A stretch of DNA of 64,000 bases. Source: Alopecurus myosuroides. Taxonomy: Eukaryota; Streptophyta; Magnoliopsida; Poales; Poaceae. Below the pieces are notes generated by a model. It worked only from the letters and a program-made list of their open reading frames with translations, searched no databases and was not told the origin of the DNA. The stretch is taken from assembly GCA_028641055.1 (NCBI GenBank), contig CM054057.1:725085521-725149520 (forward strand), in the 5' to 3' direction. Positions 10,673 through 21,427 of the stretch are shown here, one piece after another (within the stretch, counting starts at the first letter, position 1; each line of letters starts with the position of its first letter). The position numbers and the translations under genes are program-made.

Positions 10673-12323
10673 TGAAGGGTCGTTGCATAGAAACAAAAAT
10701 TTTCCTACGCGAGAGACACCCGAAAGGCCAAGATCTAATCTAGGAGACGAAGTGCAACAGGCAACAAGAGGGTTAAGGAGAACACATACCCTCGAAGACT
10801 CAAAGTGGTACGAGATCAAATCTCGTTGTTGGCGTAGTCGTACTCACACCGATCCCGATAGCGAGAAGATGGGCACCGCAATCCGGTGGTGCATCCGTGA
10901 TCGGTCACACGTACGGTTGATGACGACCTCCGTTCCCTCGTTCCAGCGGGGCGCGGAAGTAGAGGATCCCTCTGAAAACTGCAGCAGCACGACGACGTGG
11001 TGGTGGTGAAGAATCCCACGGTCAGGGCTTCGCCAAGCCGGAGACCATGAAATGGAGCAGCGGGTGGAGGGAAAGGGAAGTGGCCAAGTGTGTGGAGGAG
11101 GTAGAGCTCTCACCCTCCTTTTATAGGAGAGGGGGGAGACAGCCCAAGGGGGGTGCGGCCAGCCCATGGGGGTGCCCCCACCTCTTCCCTCATCATGTGA
11201 GTGGACACTCCACTCACACCCACTCATTTTCCCATAATTTCCCACTTGGAAAATCCAAAGGTTTTCTTTTAATAAATAAATAAAACCTTTTTATTTCTTT
11301 ATTTCAGCATTTGTTAATTCTATTAACAAACTTTTGCATATAGCACCTCGAATCATTTGTTAATTCTATTAACAACCATTCGACGAAAAACCCCTTGAAC
11401 TATTTCAATTTTCCCCGAAACAATTTCGGGTGCCCAAAATATTCTTCGATATTCCGTATCCTCTCAAACGCGTCATCGAACCTTAAGTGTGTCACCCTAC
11501 GGTTCGCGAATAAGATAGACATGATCGAGACTCCTCTCCGATCAATAATCAACAGCGGGATCTGGAGATCCGTGATGACTCCTATATATTCAACGACGAC
11601 TCTCGTGATCGTGTGAACCAACAACGCCGTGAACTATTCCCTTTGTCTCGCGATATTTTACTTGTCCGAGATTCGATCATTGGTATCAACCATACCTTGT
11701 TCAATCTCGTTACCGACAAGTACTGTTTTCTCGTTCCCGTGATATAACATCCTTGTGATCATATCACGTGCTTGCAAGCGGTTTCGATGTGATATCACCG
11801 AGAGGGCCCAGAGTATATCTCTCCGTCATTTGGATGGACAAATCCCACTCTTGATACATGATCCTCAACTAATACTTTCCGAATACTTAACGACACCTTT
11901 ATAGTCACCCTGTTACGGTGTGACGTTTGATGCTATCAAAGCACTCTTCCGGTATCAGCGATTGACATGATCTCATGGTCTAAGGAATAAGTTACTTCGT
12001 ATGTTTGATCTAACAATGTAAACTAAATGACTTGATCGTATTGCTATAATCTCTTTGGGTATATGTTCATCACATCATTCTTCTAATGACATGACCCCGT
12101 TATTAATAACATCCAATGTTCATGATCAGGAAACCTTGATCATCTATTAATCAACGAGCTAGTTAAAAGAGAGGCTTTACTTGGAACCATTGTTTGTTTA
12201 TTAAGCACACATGTATCAACGTTTCCGGTTAATACAATTCTAGCATGAGAAATAAACATTCATCATAAACAAGGAATAAGATAATCACCATTTTATTATT
12301 GCCTCTCGGGCATATTCCCTTCA
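10673..12323 (-). repeat. Copia 3' LTR
   Basis: 1651 bp. Minus-strand TATAAAAG (plus CTTTTATA at 11118-11125) is the LTR TATA box. The first ~550 bp on plus contain open frames repeated in the other LTR; these come from LTR identity and are not genes. Confidence 0.92.
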
Positions 12324-12336
12324 GTTTCCCACTTGC
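12324..12336 (-). other. Copia polypurine tract
   Basis: On minus, GTGCAAGTGGGAAAC adjoins the LTR. This is the typical BARE/Angela polypurine tract (usually GTGGGAGAC). Confidence 0.8.
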
Positions 12337-15300
12337 ACTAGAGTCAATAATCTAGTCTGTAAGCACTTTAACACATATGGCGTACCAGTGTTATTACCAT
12401 GCTTCGCATGCGGTAAACATCATCAAAAAGATCTGAACTGTTCAGGTCCTATTGTATTTGCATGTTCTTTGCGTCTACACGCATCACTCATTCTCTAATG
12501 AGATGGCTTTGTATATATATGGTCAATTGGTGAAAACTTAATTCCTCAGCTTAAACTGATGTCACTAACATTGTGAAAATGTAGCTTCATAGTGTTAGTA
12601 TTCTTGGAAACTCACCAAGTTCCGGTGATACCTTAATTCCTCAGCTTAAACTGATGTTACTAACATTGTGAAAATGTAGCTTCATAGTTTCAGCATTCTT
12701 GGAATTCCAAGTTCAATAAAGAACTCCTTGACACAAAATACGCTTATAATCAGTTGTTAACACAACGATATACTTTAGCCTTTGTTGTAGTATCTGTCAC
12801 AATATTTTAATTTTGAAACTCTTTCAAATCCAGCATGGAACTTTCTTCCATCCTATTTTGCTACCCTTCATCACATATTTTAATTGAGATAAAATTACTT
12901 GAATAAATGACAAGACTATTAGTGTAACATATTACAACTAATATTTTGTCATTACTATATAGGAAAACATATCCTTAGCATTTCTAAAATGACATAAGGA
13001 TCTCTCCCACTATTGTCTAATGATCATATGAATTATCCTACTATAACATTTTATAGTATAAGACTCATCTGGTTGTGTACATAGCATGGAAACATGACTT
13101 AGCAATCTCAATTTCAATGATGCTCATCATGTGTCAAAACATATGAATCTTGCTCAATTATTTTCCATGTGCCAAGAACTCCTTCTTGTCATTTTCATAT
13201 TGACTTACTTCAATATTTCATCTATGTAATTTGGCTTCAATCATATCAGGTGCGTCAATCCATCTTTTATAGATATCGATGCCCAATATCTTCTAAGCCT
13301 TTCATCAATATGAAAATCTTAACCGTGTTAATTTAAAATACATATTTTCCAATCAACCATATGTCATCTACATAAAGTATTGGGAATATGTCATAGCGCT
13401 CCCACTTAATTTCTTGTAACTCTACAAGCATCTTTATCATTCATGATGGAATCAAACTCTTTTGATAACTTCATTAAGCTAAAGATTTCAACTTCGCTAT
13501 GCTCACTTCAACCATTGAAGTGTGCATACCTTTCTAGCAACCTTTTGAATTTTACAAAACTCTCAGACTGTGTCAAGTACACATCCTTGATCAAACTTCC
13601 TCGAGAGGAGAGTTGGTTTTGTTATTCAACTGCCATATCATAATATGTAACTTTTTGCTAGAACTATCCGCAAAAACTAAAGCATCACTACGGAAGATCA
13701 GAATCTTGTAGTAGTCAACTCTTTGAACTTCGTCGAAAACAACTTTTCGATAAGTACAACTTTCAAAAGATGTAAAATCCATGTCTTTGTCGCTATATAG
13801 ACCCTTTTGCTATCGTTAGGCATCATGCCTATCGAAAAGACTACCAAGTCACATACTTGATTCATACAAGGATACTATGGCGGTATAATGACTCATAGTC
13901 AATTTTACGAAGTCAGGGCCCATCATTTGCTTCCTTTATAAGGTCCAGGTCCTTTTGTTGTCAAAACAACACTTTACACTTAAACCACAAGTTGTTCTAA
14001 GTACAAAGTTTTTGGACTTTTCTGGTACAGTTCGCAAACTCATTTGAAGTATCTACAACATTTGTAGTGTCTTCTACTTAGTCAAAATAGTAAACCCCGG
14101 AACAACTTCCAGTGCTGCGCTACTCTTGACATGATAACGAAGATTCTCCAATCTCGTTGAGTTTGTACTGTGCTCCCACTCACTTGTTTCGCAAGAACTA
14201 CTTTCTTGAAATCAACCCTTTCTGACAAACAACATTTGTCTTTTGGTTCGGTGATAGGAGAAATACCCAATGTTTTATTTGGGATAACCTTATAAACATA
14301 TATTTATCCTATTTTGGTTGTAAACATTTTACACATGCTATGCATACCAAAACTTAAGAAAAATGACAATTCGGGTCACTACCCAAACCATATCTTATAT
14401 GTTGTCAATTTCAACGGATCATGATGGTGCTCTTTTCAGTGTGAAAACGGTTGTCCTTAATGTATAAACTACAAAATTATAATGGCAATTTTATTAATCT
14501 TACCATGTCAAACAGGGTTTGATTTTGTCTTTTGAATACTCCAATCTAATGTGGGGTATTCGAGAAGTATAAGTTGTAGAACAATTCAGCAACTTCTCAG
14601 ATGTTTTGCTAAACTTGTAACTCAAACTTTATACTTTATGATCCAATCATAAATACTTGATTATCTTGTTACATTGATTTTAACTTCATATTAACAACCT
14701 TTTGAACCAATTCAAAATGTCAAACTCTGTTCCCTTTAAATAGATATACTCACATATCTACTTAAATCATTGACAGAAATTTATGAATGAAAAATTAATC
14801 CACCATACATGACTACACATAATGGACTATATACATCAATATGTATAATCTCCACTAAATTAGTCGTCCATTCTACTTTGGCCTAAGAACGGAATTCTAG
14901 TCATCTTTTGGAAGAGGTCTCACAAGCGTCAATTTATTCAAAACAAAATGACTCCGGAAGTCCATCAATATGGAATTCCTTCATGTTTTCCTTTCTGATA
15001 TGAACTAAAATGGTGGTGTCACAATTTAGGTGAAAATCTTTTACGTCTTGCAACGTTTAGCATTCAGTCTTATAGATGTTTACTTTACCAACATGATTTA
15101 TATTAACATATCCATCAATTATGGAATATGGTCATCGTTTGAACAATCTCATTTGTTCTCACAAAAAGACTAGAACAAAATAACAACTTATTAAGTTCTT
15201 AAAATAAATCTTGAATGTTTGGTTCGATACTACAATGAACACAATAACACTTTATTTATGTTCTTGTCATAATCGATTCCACATCTATTACTAGTTCCTT

Positions 15301-17387
15301 TTAGGCCCTTGTATTTCTTGCATTGCGTTGCTTTGTATGACAACTCGTACCAACCAATGTGGTATCAAAATACCCAAAAATACTTTGTTAACTAGTAATA
15401 CATCTGTAACTTGTATATCAAGCATATATTCCTGAGCTGGACTTTTCCAGTTATCTTCTTTTCTGCCATATATCTATTTGCAATTCTATTTTCAATATTC
15501 CCTTTCCTTTATAGAAGAATCATTCAACATCAAACAATGCTATTCTTACTAGCTCATTTTCTTTGGCGTGTTAGTCATATACTATCACCCATTGAGTCAT
15601 ACTTTGAGTTTGATTGTTCTACTAATATCACCATATTAATAGAATTCTTCTAGATTCCACTCTTAATAATTTCCAAGTAAGGTAAACTACTTTACCCATA
15701 CTTCTAATCCATCCCGTCATAACAATTTTATGATTAAGTTACTATAGCTCGAAGGAAGGGATTTAGAGGATAATTTTGAGCGCCCAACTTCTTGGAATAT
15801 TCAAATGCCTAGCGTCTTCAATCATTGCAGTTTTGCATTTATATAAGTAATACGCTAAATTTGCATATATTCATATAATATAAGCAAACATTGTCACGCT
15901 AAATTATACTCAGTCATGTTGCTACAAATAAGTTTCTAGATATCAATATATCTTTCACTTGATTGTTTCTGAAAACAACTCTTTTCGGTTCCAAAATCAC
16001 CTTGATCAACAAAACATTCTTTTGAAGATAAAGTAATACGAAAGCAACCATGACTCTGGATTCTAAGTAGGAATTATTTGCTCTCTAGATTAATCAATCA
16101 TTAACCATATGGAGCTAGGCAGGAAATACCAAAAATCTACAATAGGACTCAATTTTAAATTTCACTAATACGGTACCAATCTTAAATGGTATTTACCAGA
16201 TCATAACAGTTATATCTCAATTAACAATCTAAGTGTAAGGTAGTTATGTGGATGCCAATGAATACTACAATTTATGCAAATTCACTTTGATTTGTTGTTC
16301 ATGATAAATAAGTTCAAGTTAATTCAAAAACTAAACCACGAACTCCCACTCAAAAACAACATCCCTCTTAGTCGTCTTTAATGATTACACGAACCAAATT
16401 CACTACACCAAAACCGATCATCACGTGAGATGATGTAGTTTCAAAGGCGAACATCGACATGTTCATCATATCATCCATATGACTCATGCTTTACCTTTCG
16501 GTTACGTGTTCCGAGGCCATGTCTGTAAATGCTAGGCTCGCCAAGTAGAACCGTAGTATTGCGTGTGTTTCAAGGCCATGTCTGTACATGCTAGGCTTGA
16601 AAACACCCGTTGTATGCGAACGTTGAGTCTATCACACCCGATCATCACGTGGTGTCTCGAAACGACGAACTTTCTTAACGGTGCGTACTTAAGGAAGAAC
16701 ACATTATTATCTTGATATTAAGTGAGAGGGATCATCTTATAATGCTACCATCGTTATCTAAGCAAAACAAGATGCATAAAAAGCATTAACATCACAAACA
16801 TCACATGTAAGGATAACGTGATATGATATGGTCCTCCTTGCACTTGATCTCCATCATGTGCATCATGGTATGATCTCCATCATTCCACAGGCGTGGTACC
16901 AAGTACCATGGCATCCCAATCTTGATTGTCCATAAAAAAGAAGACAACCATATGGATACCTTCCGGTATAACAATAATTTACAAAATAGATCATCTCATA
17001 ATCAAATTTGTAATATTGACCATATCACATCACATGCCCAGCAAAAACTAGTTAGACGCTTCTAATTTATTTTTGCATATTTTACGTGGCTTAGGGCTTT
17101 CGAGGATAGAACCGTTCATACCTACGAACATCAACCACAACGTTGATAAACATATTTTTAGCAACCCTTCGTAGATTAGATCTTAACTATAGTAGGAGAA
17201 ACGGACACCCCCTTAGCCACAAGTGAAACAACTCTCGCGTACATAGTACACGTAAACTTAGTCTGGGGCAGCTTCATCCTACTATGCCACTAAGATCATA
17301 AAATACTCAAGGAGGCAATAACATGATCATCAACGCCCACATACACCTATGTGTTCTACCCGTACAAAACATCTACGCATAGATCCG
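12337..17387 (-). pseudogene. Decayed copia gag-pol interior
   Basis: Five kb of AT-rich sequence without a usable frame. On minus, the RT catalytic motif is readable (ILYVDDIWLIGK at about 13340-13380) and is followed within a few codons by TAA. Weaker pol traces lie around 13060-13090. No gag start or integrase frame survives. The leader near the primer binding site (about 16430-16690) has an imperfect internal duplication. The element must have been mobilised with proteins from another BARE-like copy. Confidence 0.75.
13360..13374 (-). other. Fossil copia RT catalytic motif YVDDI
   Basis: TATGTAGATGACATA on minus encodes YVDDI, the RT active site. An in-frame TAA follows about ten codons later. 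Confidence 0.75.
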
Positions 17388-17399
17388 GCTCTGATACCA
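17388..17399 (-). other. Copia primer binding site (tRNA-iMet)
   Basis: Plus GCTCTGATACCA; minus TGGTATCAGAGC, one base from the 5' LTR. Matches the 3' end of plant initiator Met tRNA. Confidence 0.9.
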
Positions 17400-17400
17400 C

Positions 17401-19050
17401 TGAAGGGTTCGTTGCATAGAAAATAAAAATTTTCCTACGTGAGAGACACCCGAAAGGCCAAGATCTAATCTAGGAGACGAAGTGCAACGGGCAACAAGAG
17501 GGTTAAGGAGAACACATACCCTCAAAGACTCAAAGTGGTACGAGATCAAATCTCGTTGTTGGCGTAGTCGTACTCACACCGATCCCGATAGCGAGAAGAT
17601 GGGCACCGCAATCCGGCGGTGCATCCGTGATCGGTCACACGTACGGTTGATGACGACCTCCGTTCCCTCGTTCCAGCGGGGCGCGGAAGTAGAGGATCCC
17701 TCGGAAAAGTCCAGCAGCACGACGACGTGGTGGTGAAGAATCCCACGTTCAGGGCTTCGCCAAGCCGGAGACCATGAAATGGAGCAGCGGGTGGAGGGAA
17801 AGGGAAGTGGCCAAGTGTGTGGAGGAGGGAGAGCTCTCACCCTCCTTTTATAGGAGAGGGTGGAGACATCCCAAGGGGGGCGCGGCCAGCCCATGGGGGT
17901 GCCCCCACCTCTTCCCTCATCATGTGAGTGGACACTCCACTCACACCCACTCATTTTCCCATAATTTCCCACTTGGAATATCCAAAGGTTTTCTTTTAAT
18001 AAATAAATAAAACCTTTTTATTTCTTTATTTCAGCATTTGTTAATTCTATTAACAAACTTTTGCATATAGCACCTCGAATCATTTGTTAATTCTATTAAC
18101 AACCATTCGACGAAAAACCCCTTGAACTATTTCAATTTTCCCCGAAACAATTTCGGTGCTGCCCAAAATATTCTTCGATATTCCGTATCCTCTCAAACGC
18201 GTCATCGAACCTTAAGTGTGTCACCCTACGGTTCGCGAATAAGATAGACATGATCGAGACTCCTCTCCGATCAATAATCAACAGCGGGATCTGGAGATCC
18301 GTGATGACTCCTATATATTCAACGACGACTCTCGTGATCGTGTGAACCAACAACGCCGTGAACTATTCCCTTTGTCTCGCGATATTTTACTTGTCCGAGA
18401 TTCGATCATTGGTATCAACCATACCTTGTTCAATCGTTACCGACAAGTACTGTTTTCTCGTTCCCGTGATATAACATCCTTGTGATCATATCACGTGCTT
18501 GCAAGCGGTTTCGATGTGATATCACCGAGAGGGCCCAGAGTATATCTCTCCGTCATTTGGATGGACAAATCCCACTCTTGATACATGATCCTCAACTAAT
18601 ACTTTCCGAATACTTAACGACACCTTTATAGTCACCCTGTTACGGTGTGACGTTTGATGCTATCAAAGCACTCTTCCGGTATCAGCGATTGACATGATCT
18701 CATGGTCTAAGGAATAAGTTACTTCGTATGTTTGATATAACAATGTAAACTAAATGACTTGATCGTATTGCTATAATCTCTTTGGGTATATGTTCATCAC
18801 ATCATTCTTCTAATGACATGACCCCGTTATTAATAACATCCAATGTTCATGATCAGGAAACCTTGATCATCTATTAATCAACGAGCTAGTTAAAAGAGAG
18901 GATTTACTAGGAACCATTGTTTGTTTATTAAGCACACATGTATCAACGTTTCCGGTTAATACAATTCTAGCATGAGAAATAAACATTCATCATAAACAAG
19001 GAATAAGATAATAACCATTTTATTATTGCCTCTCGGGCATATTCCCTTCA
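17401..19050 (-). repeat. Copia 5' LTR
   Basis: 1650 bp, pairs with 10673-12323. TATA box on minus at 17845-17852 (plus CTTTTATA). Confidence 0.92.
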
Positions 19051-19055
19051 CAAGC

Positions 19056-19816
19056 AAATAGCCGAAGACGTCGGCAATGACGAGTTTCTCCGGAAGGAAA
19101 ATTTGGACCTTCACAAGGATCTTGTGAAGGCTCAAAAAGATCTGGAAGCCAGCAATCTGGCCCTTGGAATTTCTCAATCCAAGGCTTCCACACAGGCGGA
19201 GAAGGACAAGTCCACCATTCAGGACTTGGAAGCTGCTCTGAACCTGCGCCTGGAGGAAGGCTCCGAAATTGACAAACTTGTCGGTAAGTTTTTTCTGTTT
19301 TTACCATTTTTCCCAATCTTGCTGTGTTTCTCTGCTTTTTTACTTAACCTTCTTGGTTGTTTTTGCTGAAAAACAGGAGGTAGCCCAGATCTTTCTTGGA
19401 TTGATAGAATCTGAGCTTTCGGGAAGACCTGGACTTCGATCAGAGCTGCTTGCATGCAGTTGATCAACAAGTTCATTCCTTTAAGGACCGGGGAGTTCTC
19501 GGAAGTTGAAAAACTTCCGGGTGCCATCATGGAGGTGGCGGAGTCCAGGGAATCCACCCTACGCTCCGCTGCATGGGGTGGTGCACGCATGGCACTCGGC
19601 CTTATGCGTATGCACTACCCTGGTGCAAAGTCTTGGCGCGTGGCGTCCGGTATCCCTCAAGGATACACGGAAGCTCAGCGGAATACAATCTTTGATGAAA
19701 TCAAAGGCCATGCCACCAAGATTGCCTCCATGGTGAATATCTCCATCACCTATCCAGAAGAGGAGATCCCTGCAGCCCCCGAAGACGATAGCAGCGAGGA
19801 AGAGTCGGATGCTTGA
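19056..19816 (+). CDS. Antisense gene of Tat1, remainder of exon 5 and exon 6
   Basis: After the TSD, exon 5 resumes in frame at 19056 and ends at 19283 (GGTAAG donor). It is a long Glu/Lys/Leu-rich coiled coil (KENLDLHKDLVKAQKDLEAS region). Exon 6 ends with stop 19814-19816. Its start is ambiguous. The better acceptor (AG 19375-19376) keeps frame but meets TGA at 19412-19414. A weaker AG at 19414-19415 avoids it and would give an 821-codon gene once the copia is discounted. The C-terminal part (SEVEKLPGAIMEVAES, WGGARMALGLM, acidic DDSSEEESDA end) is clean coding. Broken now by the copia insertion. Confidence 0.78.
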
Positions 19817-20407
19817 AGGGCTGCCTTGAACCTGGATGGTGAAAGTAGACAAATAGGAGCATTACTGTACTTTTACAATGTAATTCGAATTGTAGTGCTT
19901 CTATTCCTTTTGTATAAATGGGAACTCCGCCTTTTGCAGTCTTAATTATGAAATTCTTTGCAAGGTTTTCGGATTTTACTATTCATTTATCTTCTAAGTT
20001 CTCTGTCGCATATGTTTTGACTATCCTTAGTGTTTGAAATGGCTCGATAGCATTATGAAGCGTCATGCCGAGTAACTGGGTATAACCAATCAGTTTGAAC
20101 TCGGAATCATGGATCATACTAAAGGCATTTTTACTAACTAGCTCCAGTGACCCAACATATAATCAATCAGATAATACTTAGAGAAGTAAGGAATTTTTTT
20201 AAATGAAGCTTGGGCACACAGGCAATTCAAGTTTCCTTTAGCCGTTCAAGCAGGCTGAAAATCATTCAGTTTTTTAACGCCGAGTACGCAGGCACAATTT
20301 GGGTTAACATTGAGTATTTTGTAAGATCATTGGGAAATAGATAAGGTGGAATCATGCTTTGTACTATAATGAACTTGTAAAAACATGGATATCAGAATTC
20401 CGACAAC
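19817..20407. other. Convergent 3' regions of the antisense gene and pol
   Basis: About 590 bp with no gene. The plus gene ends at 19816 and the minus pol frame at 20414, so transcripts converge here. AATAAA on minus (20408-20413) abuts the pol stop. The rest is AT-rich 3' UTR-like sequence. Confidence 0.55.
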
Positions 20408-20413
20408 TTTATT

Positions 20414-21427
20414 TCATGATCTCAAAAGATGTTTACATAGAAATTGAACTAAGTATAGAAGGGACATAACTGCTAGATACTCCCAGGCCTTCGCTGTCCA
20501 CTTGGCTTTGTCGGACTTGTTCAGCAACTTGTAGAGTGGTAATGCTTTATCCCCCAGCCGACTAATAAATCTGCTGACGGCAGCGGCGGAACCCGTCAAT
20601 CTTTGGACATCTTTCACGCACGTAGGTTTCGAGATGTTCAAGATGGCTTTGATCTTTTCCGGGTTAACTTCTATTCCTCTGTGAGAAACGATGAAACCCA
20701 GAAGTTTTCCTGAGGGAACCCCGAATACGCACTTAGATGGATTTAACTTCATCTTGTAAGCGCGCAAGTTTTCGAAAGTTTCTCGCAAATCCTCAAGGAG
20801 TGTATCTTTTTCCTTGGTTACGATAGCAATATCGTCCACATAAACATGGACGTTTTTGCCAATCTGACTATGCAAACAGCGCTGCATGCAACGCTGATAG
20901 GTTGCACCTGCCTTCTTCAGGCCAAATGGCATGGTTACGTAATAGTACGTCCCGTACGGGGTTATGAAAGAAGTCTTAATTTGATCTTCCTTTTTCATGC
21001 GTATTTGGTGGTACCCGGAGTATGCATCCAAAAAGCACAAAAGCTCAGAGCCTGCAGTGGCATCTATTATTTGATCGATTCGTGGTAACGCGAATCTATC
21101 TTTCGGACACAATTTGTTCAAGCCTGTGTAATCTATACACATTCTAAGAGCAGTAGTGTCTTTCTTCGGTACTAATACCGGATTTGCAGACCATTCAGTG
21201 TGGATTACTTCCTGGATGAAATCTGCTGCTAAAAGCCGGATAATTTCCTTTCCAATAGCCTTCCGTCTTCTTCCGTCAAATCGACAGAGACCTTGTTTGA
21301 CGGGTTTTGATCCTGGAATCACCTTGAGTTGGTGCTCAGCAAGTTCCCTGGGTACGCCTGGCATGTCAACTGGACACCAGGCAAAAATATCCCAGTTCTC
21401 ACGGAGGAACTTGATGAGCTCGCCTTC
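20414..21427 (-). pseudogene. Tat1 pol fragment: gypsy reverse transcriptase, truncated
   Basis: This frame directly follows the gag-protease stop codon (TAG 21428-21430) and is the same frame: 21 codons, then ATG at 21364 and 316 residues. From that Met: MCIDYTGLNKLCPKD (~75-90), FLDAYSGYHQI (111-121), MPFGLKKAGATYQ (145-157), catalytic YVDD (175-178), KLNPSKC (206-212). Homology to gypsy pol stops after AKWT (~290). The last ~26 residues are unrelated and the stop TGA overlaps AATAAA. RNase H and integrase, normally ~700 more residues, are missing, so the element cannot integrate by itself. Confidence 0.85.

Larger units (their letters stand above)
10673..19050 (-). mobile_element. BARE/Angela-like Ty1/copia retrotransposon, decayed interior
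   Basis: TSD CAAGC (10668-10672 and 19051-19055). LTRs 10673-12323 (1651 bp) and 17401-19050 (1650 bp), ends TGAAGGG...CCCTTCA. The minus-strand LTR start continues with AATATGCCC and GAGGCAATAATAAA, as in BARE/WIS/Angela. Primer binding site (tRNA-iMet type, TGGTATCAGAGC) at 17388-17399. The LTRs differ at roughly 20-25 positions (~1.4%), a young insertion. The 5-kb interior has no open frame over about 80 codons, yet keeps traces of copia pol such as YVDDI at 13360-13374. Confidence 0.92.

Noticed and set aside
10683..11283. Arg/Trp-rich frames repeated at 17482-18010
   Set aside because: They lie in the paired copia LTRs and do not correspond to gag or pol.
17388..17399. tRNA gene trace (initiator Met)
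   Set aside because: Only the 12-nt complement of the tRNA 3' end is present, at the LTR border: a primer binding site. The same applies at 46388, 53304 and 58935.
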